In this document: positions 1 to 8,240 of the stretch, one piece after another
Layout: each line of letters begins with the position of its first letter
Position numbering within the stretch: position 1 is the stretch's first letter
DNA from: Butyricicoccus pullicaecorum
Lineage (GTDB): Bacteria > Bacillota > Clostridia > Oscillospirales > Butyricicoccaceae
Length of the DNA: 64,000 bases
Direction: 5' to 3'
Assembly: GCA_018365995.1 (NCBI GenBank)
Contig: JAGZIY010000002.1
Span: forward strand, 1 to 64,000
Position numbers and translations under genes: made by a program
The notes under the pieces: generated by a model
What the model saw: the letters and a program-made list of their open reading frames with translations, nothing else
What the model was told of the DNA's origin: nothing
Databases searched by the model: none

Positions 1-59
1 AAAATCATTTCTCTCGAAACTTTTCACTTGGTTTTGCTGTCCAACTGGTCAGCTTAACT

Positions 60-88
60 ATAATATCACAACACACTCCCTGTGTCAA
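60..88 (-). promoter_or_regulatory. Promoter for an off-window gene to the left
   Basis: On the minus strand a perfect -35 TTGACA (83-88) and a -10 TATTAT (60-65) are separated by 17 bp. They point out of the left edge, so they probably drive a gene whose start lies before base 1. The remaining sequence up to 294 holds no credible gene. Confidence 0.7.
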
Positions 89-200
89 CCTGTTTTTTAG
101 TTTTTCTTAAATTTTTATTTCATGTGCACATGTGTAAAAGCTGCGCACACGTACCCCCTTTATAAAATTTTATATACGCCACAGGCGCGAGATACTTTTC

Positions 201-249
201 GGCAGGCGGAGAGCCAGCCTCCATGGAAAACGCCCCTTCTCCCCCTGCC
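201..249 (-). terminator. Long imperfect hairpin downstream of the HAD gene
   Basis: GGCAGG (201-206) pairs with CCTGCC (244-249), with further GGAGA/TCTCC pairing inside. It lies just past the stop codon of the HAD gene on its strand. There is no good U-tract after it, so it may be a weak terminator or a processing structure. A perfect 12-bp palindrome (CATGTGCACATG, 121-132) lies further downstream. Confidence 0.35.
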
Positions 250-294
250 CTGATAACATCATGTGGTAAGAGCAAAAGATTTTTAAATCTGCAT

Positions 295-927
295 TTACTC
301 CTTGAAAATCGCAAGAATATCCTCTGGTCTGGCAAACCGATAATCACACTCTAGCTCTGGTTCATGTGTCCCCCACAAAGCCAATCCACTGTGCGCACCT
401 GCCGACTTTGCACATTGCATATCTACTGCACTATCCCCAATATACAGTACCTGTGCTGGTTCCACCTCTAAACGCTTTGCACACTCCAAGAGGGGGTCTG
501 GTGCGGGTTTATGCTGTACAGTATCCTCTTGACAGACTATTTCTGCAAAAGCCTGTAAAATTTGATGCGCACACAAGCCGACCCGAACACCTCCGATATT
601 TCGCGATGTTACAATACCCAAGCGTATTTTCAGCGTATTTAGCTTCAAAATAGTTTCTTTTATACCATCAAACATCGGCGTTGTCTGCAACGCCTTTACC
701 GAAGCATCATACCAACGCGGCCATACCCATTCCATTTGCTCTGCATCACAGCCCAAATACTGCATGGCTTGCGGACCTGTCATACCAAATGTACTTGAAA
801 GTTTTTCTTCTGACGGATATTCTCCTGTCGCCTGCTCAACCAATGCTGCCAATGTTTTGCGCTCGTGCAATTCTGTATCAAAGAGAGTACCATCAAAATC
901 AAAAACCACTGCTTTATAACAAGACAT
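295..927 (-). CDS. HAD-superfamily hydrolase, phosphoglycolate phosphatase/PpaX-like
   Basis: Predicted small-molecule phosphatase of the haloacid dehalogenase superfamily, 210 residues from the chosen start. Motif I is DFDGTLFDTE near the N-terminus, with two catalytic Asp. Motif II is IVTSRN, the motif III lysine is in HKPAPDP, and motif IV is YIGDSAVDM. The helical cap between motifs I and II is typical of the PGP/beta-phosphoglucomutase subgroup. The start at 927 is preferred over an upstream ATG at 981 because AGGAGGAG lies 8-10 bases before it. It appears monocistronic. Substrate cannot be assigned from sequence; phosphoglycolate or pyrophosphate are the usual family substrates. Confidence 0.9.
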   Translation of the reverse strand: MSCYKAVVFDFDGTLFDTELHERKTLAALVEQATGEYPSEEKLSSTFGMTGPQAMQYLGCDAEQMEWVWPRWYDASVKALQTTPMFDGIKETILKLNTLKIRLGIVTSRNIGGVRVGLCAHQILQAFAEIVCQEDTVQHKPAPDPLLECAKRLEVEPAQVLYIGDSAVDMQCAKSAGAHSGLALWGTHEPELECDYRFARPEDILAIFKE

Positions 928-1005
928 CAAGTTTTCTCCTCCTGTCCATCTGCTTACTCGTATCATAACACAAAAACACAAGGTTCATCAACTATCATTT
1001 GACGC

Positions 1006-1036
1006 AAAAAGGAGCAGCTAAAGCCACTCCTTTTTT
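1006..1036 (-). terminator. Rho-independent terminator of the lipoprotein gene
   Basis: AAAAAGGAG/CTCCTTTTT stem with a short apical helix; on the minus strand it ends in a run of Ts. It lies directly downstream of the lipoprotein gene stop at 1061. Confidence 0.8.
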
Positions 1037-1060
1037 CAAAATCAAATCTTTACATATATG

Positions 1061-1963
1061 TTACGCAGCCATATCAGTTGCATTCTCAAGTTCTGCCGGT
1101 AGCTCAAAATCTGGAGCACTGTCAAAGTTGGAACATGTCATGCTGATCTTCGCCTTTGAAACCTGCATAGACACACCTTGCTCGGCAGCACCTGCCGCCT
1201 TCAGAGCACTATCCATAATGCCGCTGAGCATTGCAGTCATATCCATTTCATACTGAACCGGATATCCTTCTGCACTCACCCAAACAGTCATTGACATGTC
1301 GCCTAGATTCGACAACATCTTTTCAACATCATCTTCAGTCGCACCAGTTGCCGCAAACTGTTCAACCATATTCATGATACCACTTTCTTCCAGCACTTCT
1401 GCCAGCTTATCGCCCTTGATTACACCAGAAATCTTGGTTGCGTCCGTGCCATTTACCTGCTCAGAGCCTGCTTCCTTAAAGTCGCTCGCGTTATCAAGAT
1501 ATAAATCCATGGTATCCTGTACGTCGTACATTTCCATGCCTTCTACATCCGCACTTTGCTTGACCCACTGCCCATTCATGCCAACATAAACAAATGCCTC
1601 GCCATCAGTCTCCTGCATATACATTTCTGTTTCCTGTTTACCGCCCAAATCTCCCATGTCAACGGTCACTTTTCCTTTGGCTTTCATCGGATTTTGAAAT
1701 ACGTCCATATCCATATTGATTGCATAAGTCAAATCCTGAGATTGATCCGCAACCTTCATGGACATATCAACATCCTGCTGCATTGAAATCGAAAAATTCT
1801 TTACTGCATTGAGTTTTTCGACAGCCGCTGCAACCTGTTCTGCTGGCGTCTTTCCCTTTGCCGCATCGCCTCCTGCATTTCCGCCATTGCTGCTGCAAGC
1901 AGCCAATGAGAAACAGAGTGTCATTGCAGTCAAAGCTGCTGTGATTCGCTTGGTCATGTTCAT
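1061..1963 (-). CDS. DUF6612-like secreted lipoprotein
   Basis: Predicted surface lipoprotein of 300 residues. A lysine-containing signal peptide leads to a lipobox (LAAC at about residues 20-23), followed by a Gly/Ser/Asn-rich linker. The body is rich in Met, Asp and alternating beta-strand patterns, resembling the LolA/LppX-like DUF6612 proteins of Clostridia. That family placement is from memory of the pattern, not a search. The start has a GGGG-type ribosome binding site 8 bases upstream. It is transcribed on the same strand as cysS, with a 57-bp gap containing a 14-bp palindrome (1989-2002, centred on GGATCC). Function unknown. Confidence 0.8.
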   Translation of the reverse strand: MNMTKRITAALTAMTLCFSLAACSSNGGNAGGDAAKGKTPAEQVAAAVEKLNAVKNFSISMQQDVDMSMKVADQSQDLTYAINMDMDVFQNPMKAKGKVTVDMGDLGGKQETEMYMQETDGEAFVYVGMNGQWVKQSADVEGMEMYDVQDTMDLYLDNASDFKEAGSEQVNGTDATKISGVIKGDKLAEVLEESGIMNMVEQFAATGATEDDVEKMLSNLGDMSMTVWVSAEGYPVQYEMDMTAMLSGIMDSALKAAGAAEQGVSMQVSKAKISMTCSNFDSAPDFELPAELENATDMAA

Positions 1964-2020
1964 AAATTCTTCCCCTTTCGTCCCTATAATAGGATCCTAT
2001 TGACTTCAGCCGTACATTCT

Positions 2021-3439
2021 TTATGCACGACTCCACTGTACGCCTTGGCGTGTATCCTTAATTACAATCCCCATTTCATTCATGAGATAGTCACGAATTC
2101 GGTCAGCCTCTGCAAAATCCTTGTTCTTTTTTGCCGCGGTACGCTGGGCAATCAGTTCTTCAATTTTTGCAGTATCGAGATCTCCACTCACTTCTTCATG
2201 TTTCTGAACAATATTCAGCACACCAGTCAGCTCCATAAAAAGGTCGTAAGCTCCCTGCAAATATGCACGACTTGCATCTGTATGACTTCCCGAATACGTA
2301 TTGATATCGCGCATCAATTCAAAGATGGCGGACAGTGCATTTGCGGTATTCATATCGTCATCCATAGACTCTATGAACTTCACTTTATACTGCTGGAGCG
2401 CCGACAGCATTTCCTGTTCTTCCTCAGTCAAAGCATCTCCCTCAGCCTTCGAAATGCGGAATTCCAAGTTGTTCCGTGCCTCATACAAGCGCTCCAATGA
2501 TACCTGATTCATTTTCAGGATTTCTTCAGAGTAGTTGAGCGGCGTGCGATAATGCGCTGACACCATGAATATACGTATGGTTTCATAGCCATATTCCTTT
2601 GCAGCATCACGCACCATAAAGAAGTTGCCCTTTGATTTGGACATTTTTTCGTTATCAATCGTCAAAAAGCCATTGTGCAGCCAGTAATTTGCGAAGGTAC
2701 AACCATTTGCACATTCAGACTGCGCAATCTCATTTTCATGATGTGGGAAAGTGAGATCGAGACCACCAGAATGGATATCAATACTCTTGCCCAAATATTT
2801 GTTGACCATGGCAGAACATTCGATATGCCAACCCGGGCGCCCTTTTCCCCACGGCGCCTCCCAAAATGGTTCTCCCGGTTTTGCCGCCTTCCAAACTGCA
2901 AAGTCCATCGGATCTTCTTTTATTTCACCAACTGAAATGCGCGCACCCGCCTGCAAATCCTCAAGCGGCTGATGGGACAGCTTTCCATATTCCGGAAATG
3001 TTTTTGTACGGAAGTAAACATCTCCATTCTGTGCAACATACGCATTTCCCTTATCGATCAGGGTCTGCACGATCTCGATGATTGCATCCATCGTTTCTGT
3101 TGCACGGGGATGTACATCTGCCGGTCGAATCCCAAGCCCTTCTGCGTCTACAAAATATTCCTTGATATAACGATCCGCAATGACATCATAGGTGACACCC
3201 TCATCATTTGCTTTTTTAATGACCTTATCGTCAATATCTGTAAAATTCTGTACAAATGTCACCTTATAGCCACGATACTCAAAGTATCTGCGCAACAAAT
3301 CAAACATAATGAACGGACGCGCATTTCCAATATGGAAATAATTGTATACAGTCGGACCGCAGGAATACATTTTCACTTCACCCGGTGTGATTGGTACAAA
3401 TTCGTCCTTTTGACGGGTCAGGGTATTGAACAATTTCAT
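2021..3439 (-). CDS. cysS: Cysteinyl-tRNA synthetase
   Basis: Class I aminoacyl-tRNA synthetase charging tRNA-Cys; 472 residues, the usual length. The N-terminal CGPTVYN segment carries the first zinc-binding Cys. The HIGH signature is HIGNA near residue 38, the other zinc ligands are in ECSAM and HHENE, and the KMSKS loop is intact (NEKMSKSKGN). A DALR-type anticodon domain follows. The start is supported by AAAGGAG upstream. It has its own promoter 172 bp upstream and a structured leader. No T-box signature was found, so tRNA-dependent attenuation is not supported. Confidence 0.98.
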   Translation of the reverse strand: MKLFNTLTRQKDEFVPITPGEVKMYSCGPTVYNYFHIGNARPFIMFDLLRRYFEYRGYKVTFVQNFTDIDDKVIKKANDEGVTYDVIADRYIKEYFVDAEGLGIRPADVHPRATETMDAIIEIVQTLIDKGNAYVAQNGDVYFRTKTFPEYGKLSHQPLEDLQAGARISVGEIKEDPMDFAVWKAAKPGEPFWEAPWGKGRPGWHIECSAMVNKYLGKSIDIHSGGLDLTFPHHENEIAQSECANGCTFANYWLHNGFLTIDNEKMSKSKGNFFMVRDAAKEYGYETIRIFMVSAHYRTPLNYSEEILKMNQVSLERLYEARNNLEFRISKAEGDALTEEEQEMLSALQQYKVKFIESMDDDMNTANALSAIFELMRDINTYSGSHTDASRAYLQGAYDLFMELTGVLNIVQKHEEVSGDLDTAKIEELIAQRTAAKKNKDFAEADRIRDYLMNEMGIVIKDTRQGVQWSRA

Positions 3440-3481
3440 TTCGTCAGTCTCCTTTATCTGCCATCTATATTACAACGAATG

Positions 3482-3517
3482 GCTTTGATATTTCGACGAA
3501 TTTTCCGTCGTCAAAGC
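3482..3517 (-). other. Two-part stem-loop in the cysS leader
   Basis: GCTTTGA (3482-3488) pairs with TCAAAGC (3511-3517) and inside it CGACG (3494-3498) pairs with CGTCG (3506-3510), separated by a one-sided bulge. It lies in the transcribed leader between the cysS promoter and start codon. It lacks a U-tract, so it is not a terminator. Role unknown. Confidence 0.45.
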
Positions 3518-3610
3518 TGCCGCGTACTGAAAGCAGAAGCTGGTAATACACATCATATATCACAGCAAAATTCTATCTTCCCATATCTGTTCTGTGAATA
3601 ATCTGAGTTT

Positions 3611-3639
3611 AGTATACGCAATCTTTACACGTCTGTCAA
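3611..3639 (-). promoter_or_regulatory. Promoter of cysS
   Basis: Minus strand: -35 TTGACA (3634-3639), 17-bp spacer, -10 TATACT (3611-3616). Predicted start of transcription near 3604 gives a leader of about 165 nt. Confidence 0.75.
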
Positions 3640-3664
3640 TATCTTACCAGTCTTCCAAATGCAG

Positions 3665-3696
3665 GAAAACCAGCAGGCATACTGCCGCTGGTTTTC
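3665..3696 (-). terminator. Terminator downstream of the xanthine dehydrogenase operon
   Basis: Ten-base-pair stem GAAAACCAGC/GCTGGTTTTC enclosing a second helix GGCA/TGCC with a three-base loop. The T-run on the minus strand is short, so termination may be partial. It separates the xdh operon from cysS. Confidence 0.65.
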
Positions 3697-3756
3697 GACC
3701 TTGCATAATGCACGCATATTCAGCAATATTCTATATGATTTCGCCCAGCATGTTCT

Positions 3757-6057
3757 TCATTCTGCTGTTTCCGCTTCCATGCGGCCACAGACAATTTTCT
3801 CAGCTGTAATCGGAAGGGTACGCACACGTACCCCAGTTGCCCGTGCTACTGCATCTGCAATCGCAGGAGATGGTGTATTGATTACGATTTCACCTATTGA
3901 CTTTGCACCAAATGGCCCTGTCTGCTCATAACTGCTTTCAAATTCCACCCGAATGGTTCCAATATCCAATCGGCTCGGAATCTTATATTGCAGGAAAGAA
4001 TTCGACAGATTAGTACCGTCTGCTGCATACACAATATCCTCATAAAGCGCCATGCCGATTCCCTGCACCAAGCCGCCTTCGGTTTGCACCCGTGCAAGAT
4101 TCGGGTTAATTGGTGTACCGCAATCCACTGCCGCTACATAGTCAAGCAGTTCTACCTTACCTGTCTCTAAATCCACCTCAACCTCACAGGCACCTGCCAT
4201 AAACGGCGGCGGAGAAACCGGAGATGAATGGCTGACCGTAGCGGAAAGTGCTTCGTTGCAGTTGCACTGTCCACTATATGCAATATCAGACAAGGAAACT
4301 GAGCGGCTGTCCTCTCGAAGGTCATAAACACGCTCGCCATCAAAAGCAGCCGTTTCCTCATCAATCATCAGGATCTTCGCACCTGCACGAATAATCTTTG
4401 CACGCAGTTCCTCACATGCACGTACACAGGCCATACCTGTGACATACGTGGTTGCGGACGCATACGAACCAGAATCATATGGCGCCGTATCCGTATCCGA
4501 AGCATAAACTGCAATGTCTTCCATCCGGCACTCCAAACAATCCGCAGCCATCTGCGCCAAAATTGTATCGCAACCTGTGCCCATATCCGTACAGCCGATT
4601 AGCATATTATAGGTTCCATCGTCAGACAATCGAATGATGACCGCACCGATATCCACATTTGAAATTGCAGAACCCTGCATCGCCATCGCCATGCCCACTG
4701 CGCGGACACGGCCGTTCGGCATGACACGCGGCTTGATCTTATGATCCCAGTCAATCATTTCTCGCACACGCTGCACACAGCGGTCGAGCGCACAGGCAGC
4801 GGCTGTTTCTCCATAATACGCTGGCATGACCTGTCCCTCGCGCACCATGTTCTGCATACGCAAATCAATCGGATCACGTCCCAGCAAGTCTGCAAGTTCG
4901 TTGACAATGGATTCCACAGCAAAGGTTCCCTGCGTTGCACCATAGCCTCGATAGGCACCAGATGACATTACATTGGTATAAACAACATCATAGCGAAAAC
5001 GGAATGCCTCCTGATTTCCGCTATAAAGCGGAATAGACTTGTGTCCGGACAAGCCAACAGTAGTCGGGCCATGCTCACCGAACGCACCTGTATTCGACAG
5101 GGTGTATAGATCGATCCCCCGAATCCGACCGTCACGCATTGCACCAATCCGTACAGTCACTTCCATTTCATGACGCGGGCTTGATGCAATCATAGACTCT
5201 TCCCGCGTGTAAACGATTTTTGCCGGACGTCCTGTTTTCATCGTTACGATTGCCGGATATACCTCGGTAACCACTGTCTGCTTTGCGCCAAAGCCACCGC
5301 CCAGCCGCGGTTTTACAACGCGGATCTTAGACTTTGGAATTCCAAGTGCAATGGACAAAATACGGCGTACATGGAACGGTACCTGCGTAGAGGAAATGAT
5401 ATTGAGACGCCCATAAGTGTCCAGCTGCGTAAAGGTACGAAAGGTTTCCATTGGGGTCTGCTGGTTTGCCTTTGTATGATAGGTTCGCTCAAGTACCACA
5501 TCACAATCTGCCAAGACCGCTTCCACATCACCATGACAATCTTGTCCTGACGCACACAGGTTACGATGATTGTCTGCACCTACCGGACAATTTGCAACCC
5601 AATCGTCCTCCGGATGCACCAAAACAGGATGATCGATTGCGTGATGAAAGTCCAAAACTGGCTCCAACACCTCATATTTCACCTTAACAAGACGCAATGC
5701 GCGATCTACAGCTTGCTCTGTCTCACCCGCAACAATTGCAACTGCATCTCCAACGAAACGCACCCGCTGTTCCAAAATCAGGCGATCATAAGGAGACGGC
5801 TCCGGAAAGGTCTGTCCTGCCATAGTAAAACGATGGTGCGGCACGTCCTTAAACGTGAGTACACATACAATACCCGGGACTTTTTTCGCAATTTCCGTAT
5901 TGATTTCCTGAATCAACGCATGTGCATGGGGAGAACGCAAGATCTTAACGATCAGGCAATTTGCCGGTGCGATATCATCCGTATAAACAGGCTGTCCTGT
6001 GGTGAGCGCTTTCGCATCGCTCTTACGCACACCAGTTCCTACATACTTCTGCTTCAT
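3757..6057 (-). CDS. xdhA: Xanthine dehydrogenase-type molybdenum hydroxylase, large subunit
   Basis: Molybdopterin-binding catalytic subunit (766 residues) of a xanthine oxidase family enzyme that hydroxylates purines or related N-heterocycles at the Mo centre in the cytoplasm. An N-terminal a/b-hammerhead domain (about 15-120) is followed by the cofactor-binding domain. Hallmarks are GGGFGAKQ, SGAYRGYG and the C-terminal GPFGAKSIGE, whose Glu is the family's catalytic base. It is the last gene of a FAD-FeS-Mo operon and overlaps the FeS gene by 4 bp (ATGA). Xanthine is the likely substrate because guanine deaminase is encoded 18 kb away, but nicotinate-type hydroxylases look similar. No XdhC chaperone or Moco biosynthesis gene is nearby. 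Confidence 0.93.
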   Translation of the reverse strand: MKQKYVGTGVRKSDAKALTTGQPVYTDDIAPANCLIVKILRSPHAHALIQEINTEIAKKVPGIVCVLTFKDVPHHRFTMAGQTFPEPSPYDRLILEQRVRFVGDAVAIVAGETEQAVDRALRLVKVKYEVLEPVLDFHHAIDHPVLVHPEDDWVANCPVGADNHRNLCASGQDCHGDVEAVLADCDVVLERTYHTKANQQTPMETFRTFTQLDTYGRLNIISSTQVPFHVRRILSIALGIPKSKIRVVKPRLGGGFGAKQTVVTEVYPAIVTMKTGRPAKIVYTREESMIASSPRHEMEVTVRIGAMRDGRIRGIDLYTLSNTGAFGEHGPTTVGLSGHKSIPLYSGNQEAFRFRYDVVYTNVMSSGAYRGYGATQGTFAVESIVNELADLLGRDPIDLRMQNMVREGQVMPAYYGETAAACALDRCVQRVREMIDWDHKIKPRVMPNGRVRAVGMAMAMQGSAISNVDIGAVIIRLSDDGTYNMLIGCTDMGTGCDTILAQMAADCLECRMEDIAVYASDTDTAPYDSGSYASATTYVTGMACVRACEELRAKIIRAGAKILMIDEETAAFDGERVYDLREDSRSVSLSDIAYSGQCNCNEALSATVSHSSPVSPPPFMAGACEVEVDLETGKVELLDYVAAVDCGTPINPNLARVQTEGGLVQGIGMALYEDIVYAADGTNLSNSFLQYKIPSRLDIGTIRVEFESSYEQTGPFGAKSIGEIVINTPSPAIADAVARATGVRVRTLPITAEKIVCGRMEAETAE

Positions 6058-6512
6058 GCTTCCTCCTTATCTGCCAAATACTTCTGAATGGCACGCAGTT
6101 GTCCAACATATCCTGTGCACCGACACAGATTCCCTGCAAGATAGCTGCGTATTTCCTCTTCAGTCGGGCGTTTGAGTTCGCGCAGCATTCCAATAATATT
6201 CATAATCAGCCCCGGGCTGCAAAAGCCGCATTGTTCAGCGCCCTCTCCTGCAAGATAACCGCCAATCTCCTCTGCTTCCTCCTGAAGCCCTTCCAGTGTC
6301 TCCACAGTTTTTCCATCAATACGCGCGGTCAGTGTAGAACAGGATAAAACCGGCTTACTATCCACCAATACCGTACATAATCCGCAATTCGAAGTCTCAC
6401 AACCACGCTTGACAGAAAAGCAGCCTTTGCTTCTCAAATACTCTGTGAGCGGCTGTGCAGGAGATACTTCATCTGTATATCGCTGCCCATTGAGTGTATA
6501 TGAAATTTTCAT
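6054..6512 (-). CDS. xdhC: Xanthine dehydrogenase-type iron-sulfur subunit
   Basis: 152-residue subunit with two [2Fe-2S] clusters, relaying electrons between the Mo centre and FAD. The plant-ferredoxin-type cluster uses Cys in the CETSNCGLC segment plus a later Cys in VLSC. The C-terminal helical domain carries CGFC and CRCTGY for the second cluster. Length and order are standard. Its ribosome binding site GGAGGTG overlaps the last codons of the FAD-subunit gene, and its stop overlaps the start of the large-subunit gene, so the three are translated as a coupled unit. Confidence 0.95.
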   Translation of the reverse strand: MKISYTLNGQRYTDEVSPAQPLTEYLRSKGCFSVKRGCETSNCGLCTVLVDSKPVLSCSTLTARIDGKTVETLEGLQEEAEEIGGYLAGEGAEQCGFCSPGLIMNIIGMLRELKRPTEEEIRSYLAGNLCRCTGYVGQLRAIQKYLADKEEA

Positions 6513-6515
6513 AGC

Positions 6516-7280
6516 TTACACCTCCTTCAGAGCCTGCACCGCACGACGCACAAGCACTCGACACAAATGGGTACGATATTCCGCAGAACCACGCAAATTT
6601 GAAGAAAATGTCAGTTCTTCTGCGCAGCGCTCTGCAAAAGCTTGCGCAGCTTCATCAATTTCTCCCACAACACGCTCTGCGCGCATAGGACGCGCCCCCA
6701 CTGCAGCAACCCGCTGTTCCGCAGTCTCACAAACTGCAACTGCAAGCACAGGAAAATCTGTTGCCGCAGCACGATGTGATAGATAAACAGCCCTCTGCCC
6801 GTACTTTGGCAGACGAATTGCAGTCAAAATATCACGATCATACGGCATATGCACAAAGTCAGACAGCCGAACCATCCCCCCCTGATACAGCAGAACCTCT
6901 GCATCTAAAGCCAAGAACAAGGTCAAGGGGTCAGAGAACCCAAAACGTCCCCAAATACTGCCGCCAATTGTTGCACCGTTGCGGAACTGCACGCCAACAA
7001 TTTGCCGTACACTTTCTGCAATACAGTCTCCAAAATATGCAGCGAGTCCTTCATGAGTTTCCATTTGGCGCAAGGTAACCATTGCACGCAATTCAAAGAA
7101 ATCGTCTGTTTCTGTAATTTGATTGAGTCCTAAAGCGGACAAATCAATCGCGTTTGACATGACACGCTGACCCATTTTCAGCCAACCGCAGCCGCCGAGC
7201 ACCGTACTCTTCGGCTTCTGGTTACATTCGTATGCCTCGTCCAGTGCAGACGCGACGATATAATTTTGCGTTGTGAACAT
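6516..7280 (-). CDS. xdhB: Xanthine dehydrogenase-type FAD-binding subunit
   Basis: 254-residue flavoprotein subunit (CO dehydrogenase medium-chain family) that passes electrons from the iron-sulfur clusters to NAD or another acceptor. The segment QFRNGATIGGS is the FAD pyrophosphate loop of this family, and an N-terminal Gly-rich turn (VLGGCG) supplies the other contact. The ATG at 7280 is chosen over one at 7319 because AAAGGAG precedes it by 7 bases. First gene of the operon, behind a long leader with terminator-like structure. Confidence 0.92.
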   Translation of the reverse strand: MFTTQNYIVASALDEAYECNQKPKSTVLGGCGWLKMGQRVMSNAIDLSALGLNQITETDDFFELRAMVTLRQMETHEGLAAYFGDCIAESVRQIVGVQFRNGATIGGSIWGRFGFSDPLTLFLALDAEVLLYQGGMVRLSDFVHMPYDRDILTAIRLPKYGQRAVYLSHRAAATDFPVLAVAVCETAEQRVAAVGARPMRAERVVGEIDEAAQAFAERCAEELTFSSNLRGSAEYRTHLCRVLVRRAVQALKEV

Positions 7281-7305
7281 ATCTGCTCCTTTCGGAATTG
7301 TCTGC

Positions 7306-7322
7306 GATGTGCACAGCACATC
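7306..7322 (-). other. Strong hairpin just upstream of the xdhB ribosome binding site
   Basis: Seven perfect base pairs (GATGTGC/GCACATC) around a 3-base loop, about 12 bases before the AAAGGAG of xdhB on the transcribed strand. It could affect translation start or mRNA stability. No function is established. Confidence 0.4.
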
Positions 7323-7332
7323 TATTTATCAC

Positions 7333-7379
7333 AAAAAAACTGCCGCCCGCGTCCTTCATATAAGTCCTACGCGCACGGC
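7333..7379 (-). promoter_or_regulatory. Terminator-like hairpin within the xdh leader (possible attenuator)
   Basis: On the minus strand GCCG/CGGC and CGCGT/ACGCG helices form a stem with a 16-base loop containing GGACUUAUAU, followed by seven Us. It starts about 12 nt after the predicted transcription start and lies upstream of the whole operon, so it should terminate or attenuate. No known riboswitch class was recognised. Confidence 0.55.
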
Positions 7380-7397
7380 TCCTGCAATTTTATCTTA

Positions 7398-7426
7398 ATT
7401 GTATCATCTTGTCCGCATGATTGCAA
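7398..7426 (-). promoter_or_regulatory. Promoter of the xdh operon
   Basis: Minus strand: -35 TTGCAA (7421-7426), 17-bp spacer, -10 TACAAT (7398-7403). It is divergent from the plus-strand gene starting near 7.5 kb. Confidence 0.65.
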
Positions 7427-7552
7427 TGCACATTTTCAACGGAAAATATACTTTGTTGGAGAAATTGGCAAAAACACAACCGTTTTACTCTGTACAATCC
7501 AAACATGAAACAGTATAATAAAGGTATTGCTGATGACTGGAGGAATCCCGAC

Positions 7553-8062
7553 TTGAAAGACACAATCCAAAACAAGCTTTACCGCATTGCGATTCGGCTT
7601 GAAATACTGGTTGGACTTTGCATATTAATTGCAATTGCTGCTGCAACCTTCGGATTATTACTCGATATTCATTTATCGGCAATCATCTCTTCCCCAGAAA
7701 TGCTGCAAAGTTATCTAACCACTGCTATGACCATCATCATCGGAGTCGAATTCGTCAAAATGATTTTCAGCTACAATATCGACACCGTGGTCGAGGTCAT
7801 GATGCTTGCAGTTGCGCGGCAAATGGTTTTGACGCACACCTCTCCGACGGATAACCTCCTCACAGTTATTTCGGTCGCGTTCCTATTCATGATTCGAAAA
7901 TTTCTATTCATACGGCAGCTTGACCATGTACACGCAGAACAGCCGGACTGCCTCTTTCCTTTTTTCAAGCGAAGAAATGCCAACACGGCACCCCCCTATA
8001 CTGACAAAAATGATTCAGTCAACGATAGAAAGGATGACGAAACCACCCATGTTACCTCATGA
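7553..8062 (+). CDS. PsiE-like membrane protein
   Basis: Predicted integral membrane protein of about 169 residues resembling the phosphate-starvation-inducible PsiE family. Hydrophobic segments follow one another (LVGLCILIAIAAATFGLLL, a stretch around TTAMTIIIGVEFV, and one around VISVAFLFMI), then a hydrophilic Asn/Asp-rich tail. The TTG at 7553 is chosen because TGGAGGA lies at ideal distance; an in-frame ATG at 7505 has no ribosome binding site and would add 16 residues. The 3' end overlaps the next gene by 14 bp. Physiological role unknown in Firmicutes. Confidence 0.75.
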   Translation: MKDTIQNKLYRIAIRLEILVGLCILIAIAAATFGLLLDIHLSAIISSPEMLQSYLTTAMTIIIGVEFVKMIFSYNIDTVVEVMMLAVARQMVLTHTSPTDNLLTVISVAFLFMIRKFLFIRQLDHVHAEQPDCLFPFFKRRNANTAPPYTDKNDSVNDRKDDETTHVTS

Positions 8063-8222
8063 CCCTATGATTCTGCTCAGCTATGTCAACACCAAGCTGC
8101 GCGATGATTTCTCAGATCTTGATGACCTCTGCTCCGCACTCGAATTAGACCCTGCTGAACTGTGTGACCGTCTTGCGCCACTCGGCTACACCTATAACCA
8201 CACACATAACCGTTTTCAGTGA
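8049..8222 (+). CDS. DUF4250 domain small protein
   Basis: 57-residue protein fully occupied by a DUF4250-like domain: LPHDPMILLSYVNTKLRD at the start, an acidic helix, then a helix-turn-helix-like segment ending in YTYNHTHNRF. The fold looks like a small HTH. The ATG at 8049 overlaps the end of the PsiE-like gene, with AAAGGAT upstream. Longer in-frame readings from 7920 only shadow the previous gene. Function unknown; family assignment by pattern. Confidence 0.75.
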   Translation: MLPHDPMILLSYVNTKLRDDFSDLDDLCSALELDPAELCDRLAPLGYTYNHTHNRFQ

Positions 8223-8240
8223 TACAAGGAGAGTTTTTCC

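Noticed and set aside
295..347. 75-codon minus-strand frame at 120-347
   Set aside because: Overlaps the end of the HAD gene, lacks a ribosome binding site and has no recognisable product.
1986..2005. Operator at the BamHI-site palindrome before the lipoprotein gene
   Set aside because: A 14-bp palindrome is short enough to arise by chance and nothing else supports a binding site.
3440..3756. T-box leader for cysS
   Set aside because: No T-box sequence complementary to a tRNA acceptor end (UGGNACCGCG type) and no terminator before cysS were found.
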